Assembly: GCF_019175385.1 (NCBI RefSeq)
Contig: NC_083345.1
Location: 116,112,480 to 116,176,479 of the forward strand
Direction: 5' to 3'
DNA: 64,000 nt
From: Lycium barbarum
Taxonomy: Eukaryota > Streptophyta > Magnoliopsida > Solanales > Solanaceae
Below are positions 38,200-55,093 of this stretch, piece by piece (within the stretch, counting starts at the first letter, position 1; each line of letters opens with the position of its first letter). The notes under the pieces were generated by a model. It made no database searches and was not told the origin of the DNA. It saw only the letters and a program-made list of their open reading frames with translations. A program made the translations under genes and the position numbers.

Positions 38200-39660
38200 A
38201 TATACTTACGTACTGTTTTATGTATTTCGTGAGATCAATCGGATCTTTTTGGTTATTTTGCATTTATATGTTTTCTAAAGTTTATTGAGGTTGATGACTT
38301 AGAATTGGAGAAACAAATGACTTGACGTGTCTTCACCATCCGAATCTAGATGGGGGTTGGTGCATTGTCACCCGTCTAGGTGTTGTGCGTTCTAAGTTGG
38401 TCATTTTTATTAGCTTGTGTTAGATTTACAGATGTTAATTATTCTTCTACAGTTTTAGCATGTCAAAATGGACTGACTTTTTGCTATATGAAGTATTACA
38501 TAGTTATTTGAGGGTATTAGCACTTCAAACAATGCTTGTAAACTATCTAGAACACCTCGTAATACTGAAATCTAGTAGTTAACCAGTTTGCTTGCTGTCC
38601 TATAAGCTTGGTAATAATTGCTGAAGTCGAGCAGAAATGACTGATATAGATAGTAATTGTGCACCCTCATTTTTGTGACAAGATTTGTATCCCATTTTTT
38701 ATATTGTAGAATTCATAATATTGCATAAGAAATCCTAAAAGATTTCTCAAAATGGTTATGTAAACGTTGCTTTCTCTTTGAGGGAAATTTCACGGCTGGT
38801 CATACAACTATTTCTCTATTGCTATGAAGTTACTTTTCTTTGAGACGTGAAAATTACAACTCAACTTTCCAGTCATCAACTAAAAAGTATCCTTATTGAA
38901 AATAGACATATTTGGTTAAAAATAACCGCATTGATTAAGTGGCATGCCACATTACCTGTTTGTGGGTTCAATTTCACACCCAAAATTTATCAACCCCATT
39001 AAAACCTCATTACTCGTTCACCCAAATAACCAAAGAGGAAAAAACAAAGCTAAATGGAGAGAGGTATAAAGCTGTCAAATAGATGGTAAAAGAGGCTATG
39101 TGAAGGCCAGGGATAAAGATGCATAGTAAGAAGGTGCAACTCAGGTGTTTTTTTTTCCCCTTAAATTAAACAAAGCTAAATCATAGCATAACAGATTGCT
39201 TTTGCTTTTTCAATGTTGTGAAATCCATTTTATCGCGGAATCACACTTAAATTTGCAACTAGTCTTTTGGATTTTTTTTCCCGAAAAGAATTACTACAAC
39301 AGGAAGAAAATGAAAGAAAAAGAAACGTCAAGTTAGATGTTAATTTGAGCAACAGACATATTAATATATTACTCCTATACTTTACTAGGATTTTGCAACA
39401 AAATTTCAACTGGATTCTTGTAAACAATTTCTGCATTTGTGAATAACTTACATTCAAAGGTCCCAACTACCAATCAACAATTAGCATTTCATCAGAAGGA
39501 TCAAATTAATCAAAATAAAGTTCCAGAACTTGCTAAATGCAGGAATATTGTTTTGTATGTATAATCTAAGAGCAAAACAATTTTAATCAAATGAAACTAT
39601 ATCTTTCGTGATCACAGCAATAAGAATCTAAAAAATATAATCTCTAAGATAATCCATGGA
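38200..39660. other. Intergenic stretch downstream of RPS6
   Basis: After the RPS6 3' region (to about 38200) I see no gene. AT-rich, no convincing frames or repeats identified. Confidence 0.45.
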
Positions 39661-39678
39661 GTAAAAGCATCATTAAGA

Positions 39679-39907
39679 ACCCTCAGGGGTTGGCCTGGTG
39701 GCAATTGGCTTGAGCCTTGGGGTGCTCCCTTTCAAGGTCTCAAGTTCGAAACCCACTGGGTGCAAACAATTTCTGAGGGCCATCGGACTGGGTAAAACCC
39801 TGAATTACCCGTGGTGCACTTGCGGGAAACTCCTTGCCGAGGGCCTGTGCACCCCCGGGATTAGTCGGGGCTCAAAGAGCCTCGGACACCCGGTGCTTAA
39901 TAAAAAA
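39679..39907 (+). mobile_element. tRNA-derived SINE, plus strand, 16-bp TSD
   Basis: Same family as 900-1139, in opposite orientation. Box A ggttggcctggtggcaattg, box B ggtctcaagttcgaaac, and an A tail. Flanked by aaaagcatcattaaga at 39663-39678 and 39908-39923. Confidence 0.93.
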
Positions 39908-39929
39908 AAAAGCATCATTAAGATTAAAA

Positions 39930-40930
39930 AGTTAGTTTCATTTTCTACAGAAGCAACAAAAGGAAATTTGCAGTGAGAATGAGTGGATTCTTTGTGTAAT
40001 GGAAGGTAAAGTTAGACTTTTCATATACCATAAGCGTAAAGTTAGACTTTTCACAAACTACAAAGTAAATCTAAACATCTTGCCGATATAATATTGATAT
40101 GTTAATATAAAAAATAATTATAAGTCGAATGTTTATATGTTAGAATAAGTCAAAATTATATATTAGTCACTCACTTATGACTTTTGCTTATAGGCATTTT
40201 TTGTTTTTAAATCGCTAATATTTTTGTGAACCTCAAAATACTCTTCCCATATAAAGCTTCTAATTGTCTTTCGGTTTCATTTTCACCATTCATCTTGTAA
40301 ATATATGTACTTTCGCAAATATCTTTAAGGACATTTTAGTTAGCTATTTTAACTGAAGAAATATTTATCAACGTCTTTTATCAAATGCACCAACAATTTG
40401 TGACCATTTTCAACTTTTTTATCCAATCAAGTAATTACATAATATTTATTAAAAAAAATCAGTTTCAACATTTTAGAATAATTTTGATAACTTGATACCT
40501 ATTGACTTCTTTTAATCATCTCATCTAAAAGGGTTCACAGTTAAGGGAAGCAGGTCAGAGCAAAACAATTCATTTCCATAGACTAATTTCAATAAGATCT
40601 ACTGAATTATATTCAAAAGCAAATCTTAACGTCCTAAATTTTTTATTCCTGTCTATTTTTGTTTTCTTCTTCTAAATTTTACTGTAACTTTTTTGGGGGA
40701 GAGGGCAGATAGTTTAAATTAAAGCAAGCACTAGTCTTATTCAACATGTGTTAATAGCATTAAATTAAAGCAAGCACGATATTATAAAAGTTCAATTATG
40801 TGTAATCATTCATTTAAATATTAATTAAATATTTATAAGTATCGGTATATACAATGTTTGTCGGTAACACGTGTTTCCTATTTTCTTTTAATAATTAATG
40901 TGGATTGTCACCAACCAACCACCGTAGTGT
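39930..40930. other. Intergenic stretch, nothing recognised
   Basis: AT-rich; small local duplications such as aaagttagacttttca (40009 and 40037) and aaattaaagcaagca (40719 and 40763) only. Confidence 0.45.
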
Positions 40931-40950
40931 ATGATAATTAATAATATATA

Positions 40951-41166
40951 CTCCCTCCGTTTCAATTTATATGAACCCATTTGACTGAGTACGACATTTA
41001 AGAAAGAGGGAAGACTTTTGAAACTTGTGATTCAAAATAAGCCTTGAAAATTTGTGTGGCTCTAAACCATTCATAAAATGAATTTGTTTCCAAATTAGGA
41101 AAGAGGTCATTCATTTTGGCACGAACTAAAAAGGAAATAGGTTCAAACAAATTGAAACAGAGGGAG
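40951..41166. mobile_element. Stowaway-like MITE
   Basis: 216 bp with terminal repeats ctccctccgtttcaattt and aaattgaaacagagggag, flanked by TA on both sides. These ends and the TA target are diagnostic of Stowaway (Tc1/mariner) MITEs. Confidence 0.93.
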
Positions 41167-41394
41167 TAATATATATAATCATGTATAATCAATACATAAT
41201 TTATGTATACCAAAATAAACAGTAAATTCTAATCAGCTATTTGTATAAAGATTCATTCTTTTTTATCATTTGATTTCCAAAACATACTAACTAGACTAAT
41301 TCAAATTCCGGAGAAGTGCATCTATAGATACTCAATTTTAGTGCCATTATCTAAATTTTGTCATAAATTTCTACATTTTTGCATATTGAGTCGA

Positions 41395-41511
41395 GGGTCT
41401 CTCGGAAACAGCCATCCTACCTTGGTAGGAGTAAGGTCTGCGTACACTCTACCCTCCCCAGACCCCACGTTGTGGGATTTCACTGGGTTGTTGTTGTTGT
41501 TGTTGTTGTTG
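41395..41511 (+). mobile_element. TTG-tailed SINE 3' portion (TS/Au-like)
   Basis: cggaaacagccatcctacct, gtaaggtctgcgtacactct, ccccacgttgtgggattt and a tail of about eight TTG units. Shares the same truncated 5' start (cggaaacagcc) as the copy at 44046. No clear target duplication. Confidence 0.82.
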
Positions 41512-41552
41512 CATGTTTATCCACTTCGGAACAACTTTAGACATGTAATATC

Positions 41553-41739
41553 CGGGGGCGGAGCCACATTGGCTCCAGGGGTTCATCCGAACCCCCTCGG
41601 CGAAAAATTACAGTGTATTTTCAAAGTTAAAATTATTTTGTTATGTATATATAGTAGATGTTGAACCCCCTGACTTCTTCGTGTATTTAGCTTTTAGAAT
41701 TTTTGAACCCCCTGAATGAAAATCCTGGCTCCGCCACTG
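41553..41739. mobile_element. hAT-type MITE
   Basis: 187 bp. Ends cgggggcggagcca and tggctccgccactg (inward cagtggcggagcca), with 8-bp duplication gtaatatc at 41545-41552 and 41740-41747. Internally it holds gaaccccctg repeats. Confidence 0.92.
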
Positions 41740-41759
41740 GTAATATCTACAATTTCATG

Positions 41760-42230
41760 TGACACTCAACTATTTTTTGGTAAAGTGCATCCACATACGG
41801 CTAAAGTTAGACATTTCATCATTTTAATATTAGAAGTTTTTTTTTTTTTTTTAAATATTAGAAGGTAAATTAGCTAATGTTGAAAAAATGAGTTTGATCA
41901 CTCTTCCTTTAATGCGCATGATGTCCCAGAAGTACTTCATTTTGTTCTAGAGTATTTGAGCTGACATGCTAAAGTTACTCAGAATTGTACGTTACAGTTG
42001 GCCACTTGTACTTTAGTTCAATTTTGACATTATCAAGATTTCAAATGGTCTTCATATTCCATCATTACCAGACACGTACTAAAAAAAAAAAAACCCCAAC
42101 TACCCAAACAACCTCGTAATTATACTACAAGAGCAACTTCATCAGAATAAAAATTTGTTTCCCCTTTTAACCTTTGTAAGATTCCCATTCTTGGAAATTC
42201 CAAAACAAGATTTGCTTTTAGCTACCCAAA
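41760..42230. other. Upstream region of the coiled-coil gene
   Basis: AT-rich, presumably promoter. No defined element beyond homopolymer runs. Confidence 0.4.
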
Positions 42231-42244
42231 AAAGATTATATCTT

Positions 42245-42252
42245 TATATATA
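42245..42252 (+). promoter_or_regulatory. Candidate TATA box of the coiled-coil gene
   Basis: tatatata at 42245-42252, about 75 bases before the ATG at 42324, a normal distance for a short plant leader. Confidence 0.5.
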
Positions 42253-42323
42253 CATTTCATAATTATAACTCTTTTCTTGATCACCTTATCAGCCTTTAGT
42301 TTTTCTTAGGCTGTAGGTTTGTA

Positions 42324-49070
<6,747 letters not shown>

Positions 49071-49570
49071 GGCAAAGGAAGTTGACTTCTTTTATCAAAA
49101 CTGAGGCACACTTTTATAGTTCACAGGTAGCACTTTCAGCTATTCCCTATTTCGATTAACAGGTGTGGATTAATCTATGGATGCATAGTCCGTCTTATTT
49201 TCGGTATTAGGTTCGAAAATCATAAGCTGATGGTGGTAGCTTGGCTAGTGTTTTCAAAAGTCTTTATTTCTTAAACTCTGTGCCTAGTCAAATAATGTCA
49301 AATAATCGGGCGGAGGGAGTATAGTTTTTTCTTTTATTTACTAGAGAGAATAAAATGCCTTTTTCATTGCTGTATAATGTGTACTCACATTCTTGTCATT
49401 TACTGCTTGGTGTCTTAATCTGAAATATGGTATTTTTGTTTGTTGCAGATTTGGCTGTCCTTTTCTCCCTGGGTATTTGGAAATATTTGTCCATCTACAA
49501 ATACCTTTCTTTGTTTATGAAGCTCTTTCCTAAGTTTTTTTTTTCATTTTTTTTTTCTGGTTTGTGTATA
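49071..49570 (+). other. Probable 3' UTR of the coiled-coil gene
   Basis: Follows the TAG at 49068-49070. A possible UTR intron runs from ttcacag|gtagc (49127) to tgttgcag (49448), but this rests on splice-site look only. 49316 has a Stowaway-end-like ggagggagta. Confidence 0.45.
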
Positions 49571-49972
49571 AAGCCAAAAAAAATGGGGATACAAAAATTT
49601 TAGGTTTGAAAATTTTGTGTTGGTGTATCACAGTTTTGACTTTGGATATATAGTCATATATAGTCTCATTATTCATGTATTATCAGTCCAACATGCTCTT
49701 AATTAAACTTCATATACTGCTATTTTAATTTCCACACAACAACATGCGTTTAATGCTGCCTTAATCTGTTCTCAAACAATCAGCCCTCTTGGTAAACTAG
49801 TTTCATTAATGCTCCGGCCTAGAATACAGTTAATCCAGCATAGGCAACATGAGACCTTATGTTGGCATGGGGTTTTGGTTAACAACCGGTTATTCTGAAA
49901 CTGATTTTGAATATTGTTTGCAAGCTATGCATCGGGCCGTTCTTTTTTTTTTTTTACAAGCTATGCATCCAA

Positions 49973-50184
49973 GAGTGTAGTCTAGTGGTCAATGAAATGG
50001 TTGAATCATGAGGTTTCAGATTCAAATTCTAGTAGAGCCAAAAAACACTAGGTGGATTCTTTCTTTTTGCCCTAGCCTTAATGAACATAATTACCCCGTA
50101 TTTGTGCTGGTGGAAGGTAACAAGTACTCGGTGGAATAGTAGAGGTGCGTGCAAGCTGACTCGAACATCACTTTCATAAAAAAA
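49973..50184 (+). mobile_element. tRNA-derived SINE, A-tailed
   Basis: Starts gtgtagtctagtggtcaatg (box A), has a box-B-like gtttcagattcaaattc, later tgctggtggaaggtaacaag and ggtggaatagtagaggtgcg, and ends in an A run. The copy at 55711-55924 is the same family. No clear target duplication. Confidence 0.8.
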
Positions 50185-50199
50185 TTGTTTGCATGTTGT

Positions 50200-51930
50200 A
50201 ATTCTAAAGGCACCCTTCTCTTTGCGGCATATTAAGTCCGGGTAAGGTTTTGGCTGGGGGATGGAGCCTTTGCTTGGTGGGTTCAACTAAACTCAATATT
50301 TTCGATGACATATGTGTGTGTCACTGGTAGTTCAACAAATAAAATAATAAATTGTGAATAATGAGTCCAAGCAGCACATGCGAGGATCCAAAATGAAAAA
50401 GGTTTACTAACTTAGTTGATGTATGAGAAAAACCTCAAATAAGCTCACTCAATTCACTATAAAAATGCAACTAAGTATCATTTGATAATCTTATAATAAC
50501 TTGCAGTGAGTTAGAAGAAACATTTCCCCACCTACCAGACATTTGACAAAAGACACAACGTATTGTATAATTTTGCTCCTTAATATATGCGCATTGCTTT
50601 CAAGACTTTTTGTCACACTTAGGGTGAACGAAAATTTCGGGTTGTTCTTAGACCAAAAAATTTGCTTGACATTAATCAATTACTTAGGTTTGTTGTATGT
50701 CGCATAGTTTAATCGACATTAATTCAGGACGTCTAATTTATTGGATATTACATGTCGGAAGGACGGTTTCACTGTTTGAGATGTCTAAGCTTTGCTTCTC
50801 TAATGTTATAATAGAACTAGAGATCCCAATATCTAGGTTTAAGGAGATCAAACAAAAATATTAATGACGGTTGAACGTTGCTTTTAAACTAAACTCATTC
50901 TCATGATAAGATAATGTTCAGGAACAGAATAAAACGTTAAGACTTTTTAATAATTTTTAAGTTTGACATAATATGAGCTAATAATGTATCTACGAGTTAC
51001 ACATTTAAAAATATCCTATGTGAGTGTGAAGTGTAAGCCTCTTCAAAGAGAATTATTGTAAGGTCTGTTCTCTATACACTCATGAAAGGTGTTCATGGCT
51101 AAAACAAACACAATAATGAGAACAAAAAACGGTTAAGGGTTAATTGTGTGACATATGTTGTCTAAGTATATATCAAAGCTCGACGGTTCAAAGATAACAA
51201 ATCTACTGATTGACCTAGTATCTCCTATGTATGTTGACTACGTAAAGTTCTAAGGAAAGCCTACTTACCCAAAATGTGATTATTCATACTTGCGAATCAC
51301 ACAGTTTTGTCATGCATGTTTTTCATCATATAATCATTCCCTATTAATGTGGGGATTGTTGGAGTTTTAAGGCGTGAATGAGAAAGAACAAACATTTTTT
51401 GGATTACACCAAAAAGGCACCTTTTGAATTTCTTCTCTCCATCTCACCATTTCATTGCCTATAAAATCAAAGGTATTGCCTCAAATTTTATATACCAAAA
51501 TCTGAAAACTTTCTCCCCTCATTTCTGCATTTGTTTCAAAACAAAAAAAGTGTCATGTGATCTACTCTATTTTGTTGAGTTCGTTGAAGTTCTGTGATTC
51601 TGATTGCAGTATTGTAGAAAGTGTTATGTTTTATCCTGAGAGGAATTAATCGAAACTTTAGGCAATTGTGAGGGGATTAAATTTCTTAAGAAAACACAAT
51701 TTTGTGTTGGTTCAGAACTTAATTAATCTAACAGATCTCCTATTTCAGATATAATTTTGAACACAAAAATAACAAAACATTTGAGGGTTTACAAGGTTAA
51801 CTACACACGATTACATAAGAATTGTGTGACAAGTCCCATGTGTAGGATGTATGGCGCATCCTAGGTGTACGTTCGGGTGCTTAGGGCGTAAGCCTGATGG
51901 TTATAAGCCCCACAATTAAGCCCAAGAGCG
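50200..51930. other. Intergenic stretch, nothing recognised
   Basis: AT-rich sequence. No gene or named repeat; 51840-51925 is GC-richer (tgtatggcgcatcctaggtg) and may be an LTR scrap. Confidence 0.4.
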
Positions 51931-51939
51931 TTTCATGAG

Positions 51940-52663
51940 GGGCAATTCCCAGAATTGCCCTTCTTTTAGGGTGGTCTTTAAATTTTGCCCCTCAAATTGC
52001 TGGGCTTTAAGTTTTTCCCTTCGCCTAAAACCCATGGGTTCCGGGTTTGAACCCCCGCTCAGTCAAAATTTTTTTAAAAAATCGCAAGACATAGTTTGAA
52101 TTTCGCTCTGCCCCCTCCGACAGATTTTGCCTTGAGGCATATATTTTATTTTATTCACTTTTCAAGGCAAACTTTTAGTTATGCCTTAAGGAAAAGTTTC
52201 GTCTTATGGGACATACTTTTAGTTATCCCTTAACTAAAAGTGTGTCCCATAAGGAATAACTAAAAGTATGCCTCATAAGGCAGAACTTTTCCTTAAGGCA
52301 AAATCTCTGCCTTAAGGAAAAGTTCTGTCTTATGGGACATACTTTTGGTTATGCCTTAACTAAAAGTCTGTCTCATAAGGCATAACTAAACTATGCCGTA
52401 AGGAAAAGTTCTGTCTTATGGGGCAGATCTGGCATAACTTTAATTTTTCCTTAAGGAGTTCATGCCGGATCCGGCATACACGCCCCTAGCCTTGCCTTGC
52501 AAAATTATCTTTTTATTTTATGCCTGAGCGGGGATTCAAACCTAGAACCTCAGGTATTCGCACATCTTTTCAAGCGAAGAGCAAAACTTAAAGACCACAA
52601 ATATGAGGGACAAAATTTAAAGACCACCCCAAAAGAAGGACAATCCGCGCAAAAAAAAAAAAA
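51940..52663. mobile_element. TIR element with internal stem-loop repeats
   Basis: 724 bp. Ends (attgcccttcttttagggtg and caccccaaaagaaggacaat) are inverted, with second arms gggtttgaacccccgctcag and ctgagcggggattcaaacct. Flanks gtttcatgag (51930-51939) and gtttcgtgag (52664-52673) form a 10-bp duplication with one mismatch, Mutator-like in length. The centre alternates taaggcataactaaaagt-type and inverse units. Same family as 34138-34625. Confidence 0.85.
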
Positions 52664-52709
52664 GTTTCGTGAGTGCTACTCGAGCCCCCAATTATGCATT
52701 TTAAAACAA

Positions 52710-53895
52710 GGGAAAATGGTCAAATATACCCCTCTACTTTAGTTTAATAGTTAAATATACCATCCGTTAGTCAAAGTAGATAAATATACCTTTTCCGTTA
52801 GTCAAAGTAGATAAGAAAGTACACACATATACCCCTCAGTTGACAGGATCCCCAATTCCACCATTAATTATTCGATTTAACTTTAAAAAAATCATGCCCG
52901 ATCCGCCCCGTCCTGCAAATTAAATTCTTTCCACCCAAATATACCCACCACCACTACAACAGACCCAACACAACCACCACCACCACAACCAGTAAATTCT
53001 TCATAACTATCCTTAACCATGTCCTTGGACATCACTGAATAAAACAAAAAAGATCATTCGATCTCAGTAAATACATTAAATCCTTAACACAGTATTGAAT
53101 ATCATATGCAAAATACCAGAGAAAGAATGATTGTCATCAGTCAAACATGATTATTATAATATTTCACACTTTATAAAAATACTTAGGTATCCAACAGAAA
53201 GCTTTGGCTTGGAGCAAACTGAGATAAATTTCTTCAAGTATCACTGTATCACATATCCAGGTAGCTAGCAACATTAAAATCAATAAAAATGAAAGCTTTA
53301 GGCTAAACAAGGCTAGAAAATCCCTGCCACAAGCCTCCTTTCTAAACAACGGTCCTCCAATCTAAAATTAAAAACAAAAAATCAACAATCTCTTGAAGTT
53401 TTAGGCACAAAATAATTGGGGTTGTTGTTAAGGATGATTATGAAGAATTTACTGGTTGTGGTGGTGGAAGTGGTGGTTGTGTTGGGTAGGTTGTAATGGT
53501 GGTGGGTATATTTGGGTGGAAAGAATTTAATTTGCGGGTCGAGGCGGGTCGGGCATGAGTTTTTTAAAGTTAAATCGGGTAATTAATGGTGGAATTGGGG
53601 ATTCTGTCGATTGAGGGGTATATTTGTGTACTTTCTTAACGGAAAGGGTATATTTGTCTACTTTGACTAACGGAAGGGATATATTTATCTACTTTGACTA
53701 ACAGAGGGTATATTTAACTATTAAACTAAAGTAGAGGGGTATATTAGACTAACAGAGGATATATTTAACTATTAAACTAAAGTAGAGAGGTAATAATGAG
53801 AAAAGAGTCAAAAATACATTTTGACCCAAAATAAGTTTGGGGATATTTTTAGCCTTTTCTTCCAAAGTAGAGGGGGTATTTTTGACCCTTTACCC
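52710..53895. mobile_element. Foldback element with about 310-bp arms
   Basis: Left arm (52710-53020) and right arm (53430-53895) are inverted copies: for example aatatacccaccaccactac pairs with gtggtgggtatatttgggtg, and attcttcataactatcctta with taaggatgattatgaagaat. The loop, 53020-53430, has no match. The right arm contains a partial local duplication of its outer part (53700-53790). No clean target duplication, so the ends may have been rearranged. The aatataccc units resemble those of the MULE at 12187-13753. Confidence 0.85.
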
Positions 53896-53983
53896 ACTTA
53901 TAATTGCCACTGATGACGTTGGAGCAAAGAGACGTCTTTAATTAAACATTTGCAGAGCATTTTAGATTTGCAGTTTGGGGACT

Positions 53984-54085
53984 ATGCTTGGTCTTGTGAA
54001 AATCAGGGTCTGCAAAGGCATCAATCTGCCAGTTAGAGACTCAACTAGCAGTGACCCTTATGTTGCTATCACCATGGCTGACCAG
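53984..54085 (+). CDS. Alternative or orphan first exon of a C2-domain (CAR-type) protein
   Basis: Encodes MLGLVKIRVCKGINLPVRDS and DPYVAITMADQ, 34 codons, the start of a C2 domain with the conserved Ca-binding Asp residues (RDSTSSDPYV). It ends CAG|GCCTGT, phase 0, exactly as the first exon of the next gene does, so it could splice to the shared exon at 57232. No second exon of its own lies between 54086 and 55093. It is either an alternative first exon or what remains of a tandem duplicate. There is an upstream AG at 53973. Confidence 0.7.
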
Positions 54086-54525
54086 GCCTGTCTCTTCTTG
54101 CCTTTCAACTTCTTTTACATATATAAATCCTTTTTAAGCTGGCTGCTTACATGTCAACCATCTTGCAATATATTAATTTTTGGATATCAATGGATTGAAA
54201 CAAAAAGAATTTGTTTCTAATTGATGATATTCTTTGATTTAGTTTATTTTCTTTAATTCTTGAAAACCACTAAGGAAGTGTAGTTTAGGAAAGAAAAAAA
54301 CAATTAGAAGAATAATTTGGGATATTGTTTCAACTCTCAAGTTGGGATTGCTAAATGGGTCTTGGCTCATAGAAATGGTATTGTAGTCAACGTATATAGA
54401 AAAGGAAACAGTAGAGCTTATAATTTGAGTGTGTTCTTGAAATGTTCTTTTCAAACATTGTATGGCAGAAATTAAGACACAGATGCATGCGTTAATATGA
54501 TGACAAGACCGGAAAAGAAAAGCAC

Positions 54526-54733
54526 CCCCTCCATCTGGCACGAAGTTTAAGAAAGTAAAAATGATTTTTGAATCTTGTGGTGTTAAATTAAAGATATGCA
54601 GGATGTACCAAAATGCCCTTTAATCTTGTTGTTTTAAACAATGCTATGTGGAAAAAAATTACAAAAAAAAGAAAAGAGTCATTGAAACGGACTAAGAAAG
54701 AAAGTAAAACAAACAAATTGAACCGGAGGGAGT
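54526..54733. mobile_element. Stowaway-like MITE, degraded
   Basis: Starts cccctccatctggcacgaag and ends aattgaaccggagggag followed by ta. The ends are inverted but diverged; the left TA is lost. Confidence 0.65.
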
Positions 54734-55093
54734 AAAAAAGAAGAGCAGGGTACACTCAAAATTCCAAACGCCACTAGAACAAATATTCCACATGCAGAAT
54801 AATTCTTGCAAGAATAGACAAGCACTAAATGTGTACGAGAATTGCAGAAACAATGAGAGACTCTTATGAGTTTGACTCATTAATGTGCCAAATATACCAC
54901 TCGTTTAACATGTTGTTCCTTTGAGATAAGGTGTTCAAACAAACTAAGGGTCCCAATACCGGCACACACCCCCAACCTACCAAAAAGAAGATATAATGCA
55001 AGACTTCAGGAGGTCAAGCTAGTATAATATTGCAGAAACATTGAATTTTTCTTATTGGATTAATTGTGGTTTAAAGGAAAAAAAAAAAAAGGA

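Noticed and set aside
39663..39923. Open frame of about 92 codons across the plus-strand SINE
   Set aside because: It is simply SINE sequence read through, with no homologous protein.
53941..54090. A separate complete C2 gene at 53984
   Set aside because: No second or third C2 exon lies between it and the next first exon, so an independent full gene is not supported.
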